A stretch of 64,000 nt of DNA from NCBI GenBank assembly GCA_964551315.1, contig CAZKCM010000003.1, positions 73,718 through 137,717 on the forward strand, given 5' to 3'. Position 1 is the stretch's first letter. Each line of letters starts with the position of its first letter. The position numbers and the translations under genes were made by a program. This document shows, in pieces, positions 36,241 to 44,050 of the stretch. The stretch comes from Virgifigura sp964551315. GTDB lineage: Bacteria; Pseudomonadota; Alphaproteobacteria; Dongiales; Dongiaceae. The notes under the pieces are model-generated. The model was given only the letters and a program-made list of their open reading frames with translations. It ran no database searches and was not told the origin of the DNA.

Positions 36241-37128
36241 GTGGTCGAAATCCTGGGCGTGCCCATCCAGGCGCTCTTCGGACAGCTCCTTCTCGGGCTG
36301 ATCAACGGCAGCTTCTACGCCGTGCTCAGCCTGGGGCTGGCGCTGATCTTCGGGTTGCTCAACATCATCAACTTCGCCCATGGGGCGCAGTACATGATGG
36401 GGGCCTTCGTCGCCTGGCTGTCGCTCCGGTATCTGGGGCTCGGCTATTGGTACGCGCTCGTGATCGCTCCCCTCGTCGTGGGCCTCTTCGGCATCCTGAT
36501 CGAGCGCCTCCTGCTCAAGCACCTGTACCATCTGGACCACCTGTACGGTCTCCTTCTGACCTTCGGCCTCGCCCTCATCTTCGAGGGCATCTTCCGCGAG
36601 ATTTACGGCATCTCGGGGCAGCCTTATGCGGTGCCGGCCGAGCTGGCCGGCGGCTACAATCTGGGCTTCATGTTCCTGCCGCTCTACCGCGGCTGGGTCG
36701 TGGTCGCCGCGTTCGCGGCCTGCCTCGGCACCTGGCTCCTTATCGAGAAGACGAAGCTCGGCTCCTATCTGCGGGCGGCGACCGAGAACCCGAAGCTCGT
36801 CCAGGCGTTCGGCATCAACGTGCCGCTTCTCGTCACGCTGACCTACGGTTTCGGCGCGGCGCTCGCCGCCTTCGCCGGGGTTCTGGCGGCGCCCATCTAC
36901 TCGGTCAATCCGCTCATGGGGTCGAACCTGATCATCGTCGTCTTCGCCGTCGTGGTGATCGGCGGGATGGGGTCGATTCTGGGGGCGGTGGTGACCGGCT
37001 TCGGCCTCGGCCTCATCGAGGGCTTGACGAAGGTCTTCTATCCCGAGGCATCGAATACCGTCATCTTCGTCATCATGGCGATCGTCCTGCTGCTCAAGCC
37101 GGCGGGTCTGTTCGGAAGGACCGCGTAA
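36241..37128 (+). CDS. livH: Branched-chain amino acid-type ABC permease, LivH
   Basis: A 295-residue permease with about eight membrane helices. Diagnostic segments are GLINGSFYAVLSLGLALIFGLLNIINFAHGAQYMMGA near the start and the cytoplasmic loop RAATENPKLVQAFGIN (about 180) that contacts the ATPase. It starts at GTG 36241 with GGGGAG upstream. Partner of LivM, whose ATG follows two bases after this stop. Confidence 0.9.
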   Translation: MVEILGVPIQALFGQLLLGLINGSFYAVLSLGLALIFGLLNIINFAHGAQYMMGAFVAWLSLRYLGLGYWYALVIAPLVVGLFGILIERLLLKHLYHLDHLYGLLLTFGLALIFEGIFREIYGISGQPYAVPAELAGGYNLGFMFLPLYRGWVVVAAFAACLGTWLLIEKTKLGSYLRAATENPKLVQAFGINVPLLVTLTYGFGAALAAFAGVLAAPIYSVNPLMGSNLIIVVFAVVVIGGMGSILGAVVTGFGLGLIEGLTKVFYPEASNTVIFVIMAIVLLLKPAGLFGRTA

Positions 37129-37130
37129 CG

Positions 37131-38108
37131 ATGGCGGTGCCGCGCTATCTGCTGATCGGCCTGCTGGTCGTCCTGGCCCTGGTTGCGCCGTTCTTCATCT
37201 ATTCCGTGTTCCTGATGAAGGTGCTGTGCTTCGCGCTGTTTGCCTGCGCCTTCAACCTCCTGCTCGGCTATGTCGGGCTGCTGTCCTTCGGCCACGCCGC
37301 GTTCTTCGGCTTCGCCGCCTACGTGACGGGCCACGCGGTGAAGGTCTGGGCGCTGGCGCCGGAGCTCGGCATCCTTGCCGGCGTCGCCGTGGCCGCGGGG
37401 CTCGGCTTCCTGTTCGGCGGGCTGGCCATACGCCGGCAGGGGATCTATTTCGCGATGATCACGCTGGCCCTCGCGCAGATGATCTACTTCCTGTCGCTGC
37501 AGGCCCCCTTCACCGGCGGGGAGGACGGCATCCAGGCGATCCCCCGGGGCCGGCTCTTCGGCGTGATCGACCTCCGCGACAATTTCAGCATGTACTACTT
37601 CGTCCTGCTGGTGTTCGTGCTGGGCTTCCTGCTGATCTACCGGACCATTCACTCGCCCTTCGGCCAGGTCCTGAAGGCGATCCGCGAGAACGAGGCGCGG
37701 GCGATCTCGCTCGGCTACGAGGTCGACCGCTACAAGCTGACCGCCTTCGTGCTGTCGGCGGCGCTGTCCGGCCTTGCCGGGTCGGTCAAGGCCCTGGTCT
37801 TCCAGCTGGCATCGCTGACCGACGTGCACTGGCACATGTCGGGCGAGGTCGTGCTGATGACCCTGATCGGCGGCGTCGGAACGGTGGTCGGGCCGGTGGT
37901 CGGGGCCGCCTTGGTGGTGTCGATCCAGAACTACCTGGCGCAGGTCGGGGCCTGGGTCACGATCATCCAGGGCGTGATCTTCGTGGTCTGTGTCATGCTG
38001 TTCCGCCGCGGCATCGTCGGCGAGATCGGGGCCTATGCGGCAAGGCGCCGCGCCCGCCGGGAGGAATCGCTCAAGGCCACGGGGCAGGCGAAGGAATCGC
38101 CGCTGTAG
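37131..38108 (+). CDS. livM: Branched-chain amino acid-type ABC permease, LivM
   Basis: A 325-residue permease. Conserved features are LLLGYVGLLSFGHAAFFGFAAYVTGH, the loop ENEARAISLGYEVDRYKLTAFVLSA and GGVGTVVGPVVGAALVV. The ATG at 37131 follows livH by two bases; the much longer frame starting at 36447 is a shadow inside livH. A short charged C-terminal tail (RRRARREESLKA) may face the cytoplasm. Last gene of the operon, converging on the sigma-factor gene. Confidence 0.9.
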   Translation: MAVPRYLLIGLLVVLALVAPFFIYSVFLMKVLCFALFACAFNLLLGYVGLLSFGHAAFFGFAAYVTGHAVKVWALAPELGILAGVAVAAGLGFLFGGLAIRRQGIYFAMITLALAQMIYFLSLQAPFTGGEDGIQAIPRGRLFGVIDLRDNFSMYYFVLLVFVLGFLLIYRTIHSPFGQVLKAIRENEARAISLGYEVDRYKLTAFVLSAALSGLAGSVKALVFQLASLTDVHWHMSGEVVLMTLIGGVGTVVGPVVGAALVVSIQNYLAQVGAWVTIIQGVIFVVCVMLFRRGIVGEIGAYAARRRARREESLKATGQAKESPL

Positions 38109-38127
38109 AGGCGGGGCACCGCCGCGC

Positions 38128-38697
38128 TCAGGACAGGCCTTCCAGGGCGCTGCGGAGCGCCTCGCGGGCCCGCGACAGCCGGGAGCGAACTGTGCCGACG
38201 GGCACGTCCAGGACGGCGGCCGCCTCCTCGTACTGAAGACCCTCGATCCCGATCAGCAGGATGACCTGGCGATGGTCATCCGAAAGTTGGTTGAAGGCGC
38301 GGTCGAGATCCCGCAGCCGGAGGCGTTCGTCCTGGCTCGCGACGGTTTCGAGGGACGGGTTGCTCTCCGACATGTCCGAGGCAAGCGGCATTCGCGTGGC
38401 GCGGCGAACCTCGTTCACATAGACGTTGTGGAGGATCGTGAACATCCAGGCGCGGAGGTTCGTTCCGGGTGTCCAGCTATCGAAGCGGCTGACCGCACGA
38501 AGCAGGCATTCCTGCACGAGATCGTCCGCATAGGCGGCGTTGCGCACGAGCATTCGGGCGTAGCGCCGCAGTCGGGGGATCTCCGGTTCGATCAGCGCGC
38601 CGATATCCTCGATCGGCGCCGCCGTCTTTTCCTTGGACGGCGGAGGGGCTTGCTGGGCGTGCTGCGATTGCTTGTGTCGGCTGGGACGCAAGGCCAT
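38128..38697 (-). CDS. ECF sigma-70 family factor
   Basis: A 189-residue sigma factor. An N-terminal extension of about 30 residues precedes region 2 (RRYARMLVRNAAYADDLVQECLLRAVSRFDSW...NLRAWMFTILHNVYVNEVRR). Region 4 is HRQVILLIGIEGLQYEEAAAVLDVPVGTVRSRLSRAREAL. It belongs to the alphaproteobacterial EcfG-like/related group, but no phyR or nepR gene is visible nearby. The start is ATG 38697 rather than TTG 38700. An exact EcfG-type promoter on the minus strand lies 157 bp upstream, implying induction by the general stress factor or autoregulation. Confidence 0.85.
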   Translation of the reverse strand: MALRPSRHKQSQHAQQAPPPSKEKTAAPIEDIGALIEPEIPRLRRYARMLVRNAAYADDLVQECLLRAVSRFDSWTPGTNLRAWMFTILHNVYVNEVRRATRMPLASDMSESNPSLETVASQDERLRLRDLDRAFNQLSDDHRQVILLIGIEGLQYEEAAAVLDVPVGTVRSRLSRAREALRSALEGLS

Positions 38698-38853
38698 CAA
38701 TTGCTCGGCGCTAGTACTCTACGGGCGGTTATGCCGGGGAGCGCGTCTGACATCTCGATGGGCTCTATCTGTTTGCAGAGCCGTCGTTCTTGACAACATC
38801 GACTCCGCCCGTCCTCGGCCCGTTCGAAGGCGCAGCATCGGTCACTTTCAATC

Positions 38854-38878
38854 AACGTATCAGGGGAGCGGAGGTTCC
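38854..38878 (-). promoter_or_regulatory. EcfG-type promoter upstream of the sigma-factor gene
   Basis: On the minus strand GGAAC (38878-38874) and CGTT (38857-38854) are separated by 16 bases, an exact consensus match, 157 bp before the sigma-factor ATG. Confidence 0.75.
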
Positions 38879-38939
38879 CGCCCGCGGTTTCGCCGGCGGC
38901 TCTGATGCAACGGCGCCGGTCGGTCCGTCTCCGGAGCGT

Positions 38940-38964
38940 GGAACTTTCCGGCGAGCGCGACGTT
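38940..38964 (+). promoter_or_regulatory. EcfG-type promoter for the entericidin-like gene
   Basis: GGAAC at 38940-38944 and CGTT at 38961-38964 with a 16-base spacer, an exact match, 84 bp before the ATG at 39048. Confidence 0.78.
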
Positions 38965-39047
38965 GCTTTGGCAACGATTGTATCAGCGGTCGAGGTCATC
39001 GACCGGATCACTGAGAAAACCTCTAGGGAACTATTGGAGAAATAGAA

Positions 39048-39224
39048 ATGCGGAAAGTTACGGCAAAGATAGAGCGAACAAACCCGGTTCCGATCCTTGT
39101 CATCGGCGCCTTTAGTCTGATGGCGATAATCCTGTCGGCCTGCAACACGACAGAGGGCTTGGGCGAGGATATTGAATCGGCCGGCTCCGCACTGGAGAAT
39201 GAGGCCGAGGAGGCCTCGGACTAA
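39048..39224 (+). CDS. Entericidin A/B-like small lipoprotein
   Basis: A 58-residue protein. After a basic N-terminus the helix IPVLIVIGAFSLMAIIL-like (residues 14-29) leads into a lipobox LSAC, so the mature lipoprotein begins at Cys31. The mature part NTTEGLGEDIESAGSALENEAEEA is acidic and helical, with the TxxGxGxDI pattern of entericidins. These are membrane lipoproteins linked to stationary-phase and stress responses (EcnB in E. coli). An ATTGGAGAA-type ribosome site lies 7-12 bases upstream. The exact EcfG promoter upstream fits stress control. Confidence 0.85.
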   Translation: MRKVTAKIERTNPVPILVIGAFSLMAIILSACNTTEGLGEDIESAGSALENEAEEASD

Positions 39225-39535
39225 GCACCGGGGCGACGTCCGCAACCCGGCGGGTCGCGACCGATGGTTCGGCCGGGGGCGGATGCCCGGCCATGGGGAG
39301 GACCGCCGGTCGAGAGCCCCGAACGCGGCCATGCAATGGTCGTCTTTCTGTCACCCCTCCGCTTCGTCTTCTGCTTTGTTCTTTAACGCGCGATCTTCGT
39401 CGCAGGCCCTTCGGAACTCCGCGTTCGACACGGCGTTCTGGAGGACGTGACCGTCGGCCGACCCGGCTTGCGACGTCGATAGCCATGGCTCGTCGCGGGA
39501 CGGTTGGCTGAATCCGGACGACGAGACGAGGGACC
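39225..39535. other. Intergenic gap with one EcfG-type promoter
   Basis: 311 bp. Apart from the promoter at 39413-39437 nothing is recognisable; short frames lack motifs. Confidence 0.45.
39413..39437 (+). promoter_or_regulatory. EcfG-type promoter for the 72-residue protein gene
   Basis: GGAAC at 39413-39417 and CGTT at 39434-39437 with a 16-base spacer, an exact match, about 100 bp before the ATG at 39536. Confidence 0.75.
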
Positions 39536-39754
39536 ATGGAGATCAGGACAACCGCGGAACTGGAGCGGGCCATACACGAATTTCAAGGCCTGGAGAAGGC
39601 GGAACCGGGCAGCCCCGAGGCCAAGCGGCGCGATGACCTCGAGGCGGCGATCGAGGCCTATTACGCCCAGAATCGCGGGACGATCGAGAAGGGGAAGCCG
39701 AGGAGGGCCGACTTTGACCGTTCGGTAAAGAGGCACCCTGGGGAAACGGAGTAG
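39536..39754 (+). CDS. Small hypothetical protein (72 residues)
   Basis: A soluble, charged, mostly helical protein with no recognised domain: MEIRTTAELERAIHEFQGL, then a Gly/Pro turn (EPGSPEAKRR), a second helix DDLEAAIEAYYAQ and a basic tail. GACGAGGG upstream of the ATG is a fair ribosome site. An exact EcfG promoter lies about 100 bp upstream, so it is likely a general stress protein. The truncated DUF2254 gene follows 92 bp later. Confidence 0.6.
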   Translation: MEIRTTAELERAIHEFQGLEKAEPGSPEAKRRDDLEAAIEAYYAQNRGTIEKGKPRRADFDRSVKRHPGETE

Positions 39755-39846
39755 CGCCGACGGACGGATTCCGGTACGAGGCGGATCCCCAAACCTGCCT
39801 TCCGTCCTTTTCGGGTGGCTCGAAGGCATGGCCGGGGAGGGCGGGC

Positions 39847-40065
39847 GTGAATGCGCGGCTGCCCTATCTTCGCACCAGCGTGAGGACCGGCTTCTGGCTC
39901 GGTCCCGGCATTATGCCGGTCGGTGCGATCACGCTTTCGTTCATCATTCTGTATCTGGACAGGCGCTTCATCGGTGCGCACGCCGCGGCCGTCGGATGGC
40001 TCGTGCCGACCGGAACCGAAGGCACCCGGCCGGTGCTGGGGACCATCGCCTACATCGATCGCTGA
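39847..40065 (+). pseudogene. Truncated DUF2254-like membrane protein gene
   Basis: A 72-codon frame from GTG 39847 (GGGGAGGGCGG upstream). It matches the N-terminal part of DUF2254 proteins: a basic start, one transmembrane helix (GFWLGPGIMPVGAITLSFIILYLDRRF), then a loop ending GTEGTRPVLGTIA, which in full proteins leads on to several more helices. Here it stops at 40065. In the next frame, from about 40064 to 40183, residues VDRCDVAERLQSLDEALKRW could be the remains of the C-terminal cytoplasmic end. A large internal deletion is the simplest explanation. Confidence 0.5.
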
Positions 40066-40214
40066 CTCCACCATAGAACCGGTCGATCGCTGTGACGTGG
40101 CCGAGCGGCTACAATCCCTGGACGAAGCGCTGAAACGCTGGGGTTCCAGATACAACGCCCGCGCGGAACGGGTACCGTCTTGAAACCCAAGCCACTTGGC
40201 GGAGGCTATGCGGG

Positions 40215-41102
40215 ATGCCGAAGGAGTCCCATCGCTCCAACTGGAGGACGAGCAGTCCGGTGCGGCTTGCCCGCGCATTATGGTCGGCCGGCTATGCCGT
40301 CGCCATGGGGAACGACGTCCATCTGGCGGGCCACATGGCATACAACGCCCTGCTGGCGATCTTCCCCTTCCTGATCTTTCTGGGGGCGCTCGCCGGCGTG
40401 CTGGGGAACGAGGACACCGCCCAGCGCTTCGTCGAAGCGATGTTCGAGTTCATGCCGCCGGACGTCGCCGGGACGTTGTCGCCGGCGGTCACGGAAGTGC
40501 TGACGACGCGCAGCCGCAGCCTGCTGACCGTGGGAATCCTGGTGACGCTGTGGGTGGCCTCCGGCGGCATCGAAGCCCTGCGGGCCGGCCTCAACGACGC
40601 CTACAATGTGACCGAGTCCCGCCCGCTGTGGCGCCGACGACTGCAGAGTGTCGCCTTCGTGGTCCTGGGGGCGCTGGCCATTCTTCTGTTGTCCGTTCTC
40701 ATCATCTTGGGTCCGATCGTTTGGGACTTCCTGACGCGCGTTCTCAAGCTTCCGCTCGAGCAGAGGATCGTCTGGGACGTTGCCCGTTACCTCTTTGCGA
40801 CCGCGGTGCTCGTGCTGGCGCTGCTGGCGCTGCATCGATGGCTGCCGAACACACGGTTGCGCTGGCTGGACATTCTGCCGGGCGCCATCGCCACCACGGT
40901 CATCTGGGTGCTCGGCGGCAGCCTGTTTTCGCTCTACCTCCAACGTTTCGCCAGCTACAGCATCACCTACGGCAGTCTCGGGGGAGTCATCATCACGCTG
41001 CTCTTCTTCTATGTCAGTGCTCTGATCTTTCTCTTTGGTGCGCGGTTCAATGTTGCCTTTCGCCGCGCCTTCCGCCGGGGCGCCGAGAGGGAGAGGGATT
41101 AG
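40215..41102 (+). CDS. YihY/BrkB family membrane protein
   Basis: A 295-residue integral membrane protein with six predicted transmembrane helices. Family motifs are the early AYNALLAIFPFLIFLGALAGVLG, the GGIEALRAGLNDAYNVTESRPLWRRRLQSV segment and the C-terminal YGSLGGVIITLLFFYVSALIFLFGARFNVAF. BrkB-family proteins were once called ribonuclease BN but are transport-like membrane proteins of unsettled function. The ATG at 40215 is the first with the family start. It converges on the M42 peptidase gene. Confidence 0.88.
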   Translation: MPKESHRSNWRTSSPVRLARALWSAGYAVAMGNDVHLAGHMAYNALLAIFPFLIFLGALAGVLGNEDTAQRFVEAMFEFMPPDVAGTLSPAVTEVLTTRSRSLLTVGILVTLWVASGGIEALRAGLNDAYNVTESRPLWRRRLQSVAFVVLGALAILLLSVLIILGPIVWDFLTRVLKLPLEQRIVWDVARYLFATAVLVLALLALHRWLPNTRLRWLDILPGAIATTVIWVLGGSLFSLYLQRFASYSITYGSLGGVIITLLFFYVSALIFLFGARFNVAFRRAFRRGAERERD

Positions 41103-41131
41103 GCCGGCGCGGATCACCCGCGTCATACGGG

Positions 41132-42241
41132 TCAGGTGGGCTGATGGGGGAAGTCCTTAAGCGGTGACAACTCGTAACGATCGCGGGACAGCGTGGGGCC
41201 GCTCTGCATGTAGAGGGTGAGGAGTTCCGTCAGCGCCTTCAAGGCGTCGAGATGGATGCGTTCGTAGCCGTGGGAGGAATCGATCCCGAAGCACAGCAAC
41301 GCGGTGCGGATGTCGTTTCCGGCCTCCAGGGCCGATGCCGCGTCGGTTCGGTAGTAGCGGAAGATGTCGCGCTGATGCGGGATTTCGAAGTCCCGGCACA
41401 GCCGAAGCAGCTTGTGGGTCAGGTGATAATCGAACGGGCCGCTCGCGTCCATCATGGCGATCGTGACGCCGAACTCCTTCGAGTTCTGGCCGGGGGCCTG
41501 GGTCCCGTTGTCGATCGCGACCATCTCGGAAACGTCGCCGTGCAGCACCGCCGAGGCCCCGGACCCGACCTCTTCCGAAATGGTCAGCAACAGGTGGCAA
41601 TCGATCGGAAGCTCGGCGCCCGCATCGACGACGGCCTTCGCGGCACCGAGCATGCAGGCGACGCCGGCCTTGTCATCGAGGTGGCGTGAATTGATGAATC
41701 CGCTGTCGCACAGCTCCGGCGCCGGGTCGATGGCGACGTAATCGCCGATCTGGAAGCCGATGCGCGCCAAGTCGTCCGCCGTGTGCGCCACTTCGTCCAT
41801 CCGAATCTCGAGGTTCTCCCAGGCAACCGGTTGCGTGTCGATCTCCGATCCGAAGGTGTGGCCAGAGGCCTTCAGCGGCAGAATCGTGCCGCGCCGGCTG
41901 CCGTCGTCGCTGAAGATCGTCACCCTTGCGCCCTCGGCAAAGCGGGCCGACCAATGGCCGATCGGGACGACAGCGAGGCGCCCGTTCGGCTTGAGCTGCT
42001 TGACCATGGCGCCGAGGGTGTCCAGGTGAGCGACGATGGCCCGGTCGGGGCTTCTCTGCTCGCCGGCGAGGTCGGCCCGGATTGCGCCGCGCCGCGTGAG
42101 TTCGAACGGGATCCCGAGGTCGGAGAGCCGATTGCCGGCGAAATGCACGATCTCGTCGGTGTATCCGGTCGGGCTGGGGATGGCGAGCAGTTGAAGAAGG
42201 GTCTCCTTCACGTACTCCATGTCGATGGCAAGCTTTCGCAC
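41132..42241 (-). CDS. NAGGN-system M42-like peptidase
   Basis: A 369-residue cytoplasmic metallopeptidase. Metal ligands are visible as the His in IVAHLDTLG, the Asp in SRHLDDKAGVA, the Glu pair in LTISEEVGSG, and the C-terminal His in FGIDSSHGYERIH. It is the third gene of the osmoprotectant operon (asnO, ngg, peptidase) and matches the family always found with them; it probably trims or recycles the dipeptide N-acetylglutaminylglutamine amide or a precursor. The start is GTG 42241, four bases after the ngg stop; ATG 42220 would lose seven residues. Confidence 0.88.
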   Translation of the reverse strand: MRKLAIDMEYVKETLLQLLAIPSPTGYTDEIVHFAGNRLSDLGIPFELTRRGAIRADLAGEQRSPDRAIVAHLDTLGAMVKQLKPNGRLAVVPIGHWSARFAEGARVTIFSDDGSRRGTILPLKASGHTFGSEIDTQPVAWENLEIRMDEVAHTADDLARIGFQIGDYVAIDPAPELCDSGFINSRHLDDKAGVACMLGAAKAVVDAGAELPIDCHLLLTISEEVGSGASAVLHGDVSEMVAIDNGTQAPGQNSKEFGVTIAMMDASGPFDYHLTHKLLRLCRDFEIPHQRDIFRYYRTDAASALEAGNDIRTALLCFGIDSSHGYERIHLDALKALTELLTLYMQSGPTLSRDRYELSPLKDFPHQPT

Positions 42242-42245
42242 GGCG

Positions 42246-44024
42246 TCACTCCGTCGCCTGGGCGCTGGCCGAAGACGGCGCCATCGGTACGGTCTGCGGG
42301 AAGAGCAGGTCGATGAACCGTTCGGCGGTCGGCTGCGGTTCGTGATTGGCGAGACCCGGCCGCTCGTTCGCTTCGATGATGGCGTAGACGTCGCGATCGA
42401 CCCGGGGGACGATGAAGTCGAGGCCGACGACCGGGATGTCGAGGGCGCGGGCCGCGGCCTCGGCGGCCGCGGCGAGCGCCGGATGAAGCTTCTCCGTCAC
42501 GTCGTGGATGGTGCCGCCGGTGTGCAGGTTGGCGGTCTTGCGGACCGCGATGACCGTCCCCGCATTCGGGATCGAGTCCAGCTCGTACCCCGCCGACCGG
42601 ACGCATCGCTTGGTCTCCTCGTCGATCGGGATCGAGCTTTCTCCGCCGGTCGCGGCGGCGCGCCGGCGACTCTGCTTCGCAATGAGATCCCGAACGGTGT
42701 CCCGGCCGTTGCCTCGGATCTGCGGCGGCTTGCGGATGGCGGCGGCCACGACCTTGTAATCGATGGCGACGATCCGCAGGTCCTGCCCCTCCACCAGGGC
42801 TTCGATGAGGACCCGGCCGCCGTGGCGACGGGCGCGCTCCACGGCAGCCTTCAGCTCCGCCGGCGTCCGGACGTCCACCGCGATGCCCGCACCCTGCTCG
42901 CCGGAGGCCGGTTTCACGACGACGCGCCCGTGGCGGGCGAGGAACGCTTCGCTTTCCTTCCGGCTCGCCGCTTCGATCTGGTCCGGGACGCGCAGCCCTG
43001 CCTGGGCCAGGACGCGCCGCGTGACCGCCTTGTCGTCGCAACGGCTCATGGCGATGGCGGTGGTGAGTTCGCTCAGGGACTCCCGGCAGACGATGGAGCG
43101 GCCGCCGAAGGTCAGGCGAAAGTACCCGGCTTCGGCGTCCAGTACGGTAACGGCAATGCCGCGCCGGCGTGCCTCCTCGACGATGATCGTCGCGTAGGGA
43201 TTGAGCTCGGCATCGGGCCGCGGGCCGATGAAAAGGCGTTCGTTGAAGGCGTTCTTCGTCTTCAGGCAGAAGACCGGGACGCGCTGAAAGCCCAGCTTCT
43301 CGTAAAGCGCGATGGCCTGTACGTTGTCGTGCATGACCGACAGGTCCATGAAGTTGCGCCCACGGACCTGGTAGTGCTCGGCCAAGGTCCGTACGAGGGC
43401 CTCACCAACCCGGGGATGCGACGCCTGCGGATCGACGGCGAGGCACCACAGACTGCTGCCGTTTTCCGGGTCGCCGAAGGCCTCGGCGTGATCGACGCCC
43501 GTGACCGTGCCGATGATCTCGCCCGTCGCGTCGTCCTGTGCGACCAGGTGGGTCAGCGTTCGTGAGCGCCGGTTCTCCATGAGGAAGTCCACGTCGGCGG
43601 GGACCATGCGCCGTTGCCGGTAGATGCGGTTGACGGCCTGTGCGTCGCGCTTGGTTCGCAGCCGGCGCACGGTGAACCCGCGCGGGCGGCTGCGCGCGCT
43701 CCGGTAATGCGACATCCAGAGACGATAGGTGTGGGACGGATCGAGAAAGAGCTCCTGCGGTGCCGCCGCCAGGACGACGTGGGGATCGCGGAGATAAAGC
43801 GCGATGTCGCGCTGGTCCGGTCGCTCCTGGCGCAGGACCTGTGCGACCGCTTCCGCCGATCGGAAGGTGTGGGCGAAGATCAACCGGCCCCAGCCGCATT
43901 CCACGAGCACATCGGCGGGCAGCGGCTCTCCGCCCGGCGGTCGCGAGGCTGGTCCCCAATTGCGCAAGGACGGAGCGTTCTGGCGGTCCAATCGGTGATC
44001 TCGGCGGAGACGCGTCATGTTCAT
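42246..44024 (-). CDS. ngg: N-acetylglutaminylglutamine synthetase
   Basis: A 592-residue two-domain enzyme. An N-terminal GNAT acetyltransferase (about 95-250; GEALVRTLAEHYQVRGRNFMDLSVMHDNVQAIALYEKLGF) is fused to a C-terminal ATP-grasp ligase (about 310-590; RVVVKPASGEQGAGIAVDVRT; VDRDVYAIIEANERPGL). It makes N-acetylglutaminylglutamine from two glutamines and acetyl-CoA, which AsnO then amidates to the osmolyte NAGGN. ATG 44024 has GGAGGAACG upstream and is 26 bases after the asnO stop; a 25-residue upstream extension overlapping asnO is rejected. Confidence 0.92.
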   Translation of the reverse strand: MNMTRLRRDHRLDRQNAPSLRNWGPASRPPGGEPLPADVLVECGWGRLIFAHTFRSAEAVAQVLRQERPDQRDIALYLRDPHVVLAAAPQELFLDPSHTYRLWMSHYRSARSRPRGFTVRRLRTKRDAQAVNRIYRQRRMVPADVDFLMENRRSRTLTHLVAQDDATGEIIGTVTGVDHAEAFGDPENGSSLWCLAVDPQASHPRVGEALVRTLAEHYQVRGRNFMDLSVMHDNVQAIALYEKLGFQRVPVFCLKTKNAFNERLFIGPRPDAELNPYATIIVEEARRRGIAVTVLDAEAGYFRLTFGGRSIVCRESLSELTTAIAMSRCDDKAVTRRVLAQAGLRVPDQIEAASRKESEAFLARHGRVVVKPASGEQGAGIAVDVRTPAELKAAVERARRHGGRVLIEALVEGQDLRIVAIDYKVVAAAIRKPPQIRGNGRDTVRDLIAKQSRRRAAATGGESSIPIDEETKRCVRSAGYELDSIPNAGTVIAVRKTANLHTGGTIHDVTEKLHPALAAAAEAAARALDIPVVGLDFIVPRVDRDVYAIIEANERPGLANHEPQPTAERFIDLLFPQTVPMAPSSASAQATE

Positions 44025-44050
44025 GGAAACCTGCGTTCCTCCGTTATCCG

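Larger units (their letters stand above)
38701..39047. other. Divergent stress-promoter region
   Basis: About 350 bp between the divergent sigma-factor and lipoprotein genes. It holds two exact EcfG-type promoters, one on each strand (38854-38878 minus and 38940-38964 plus), and no gene. Confidence 0.65.
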
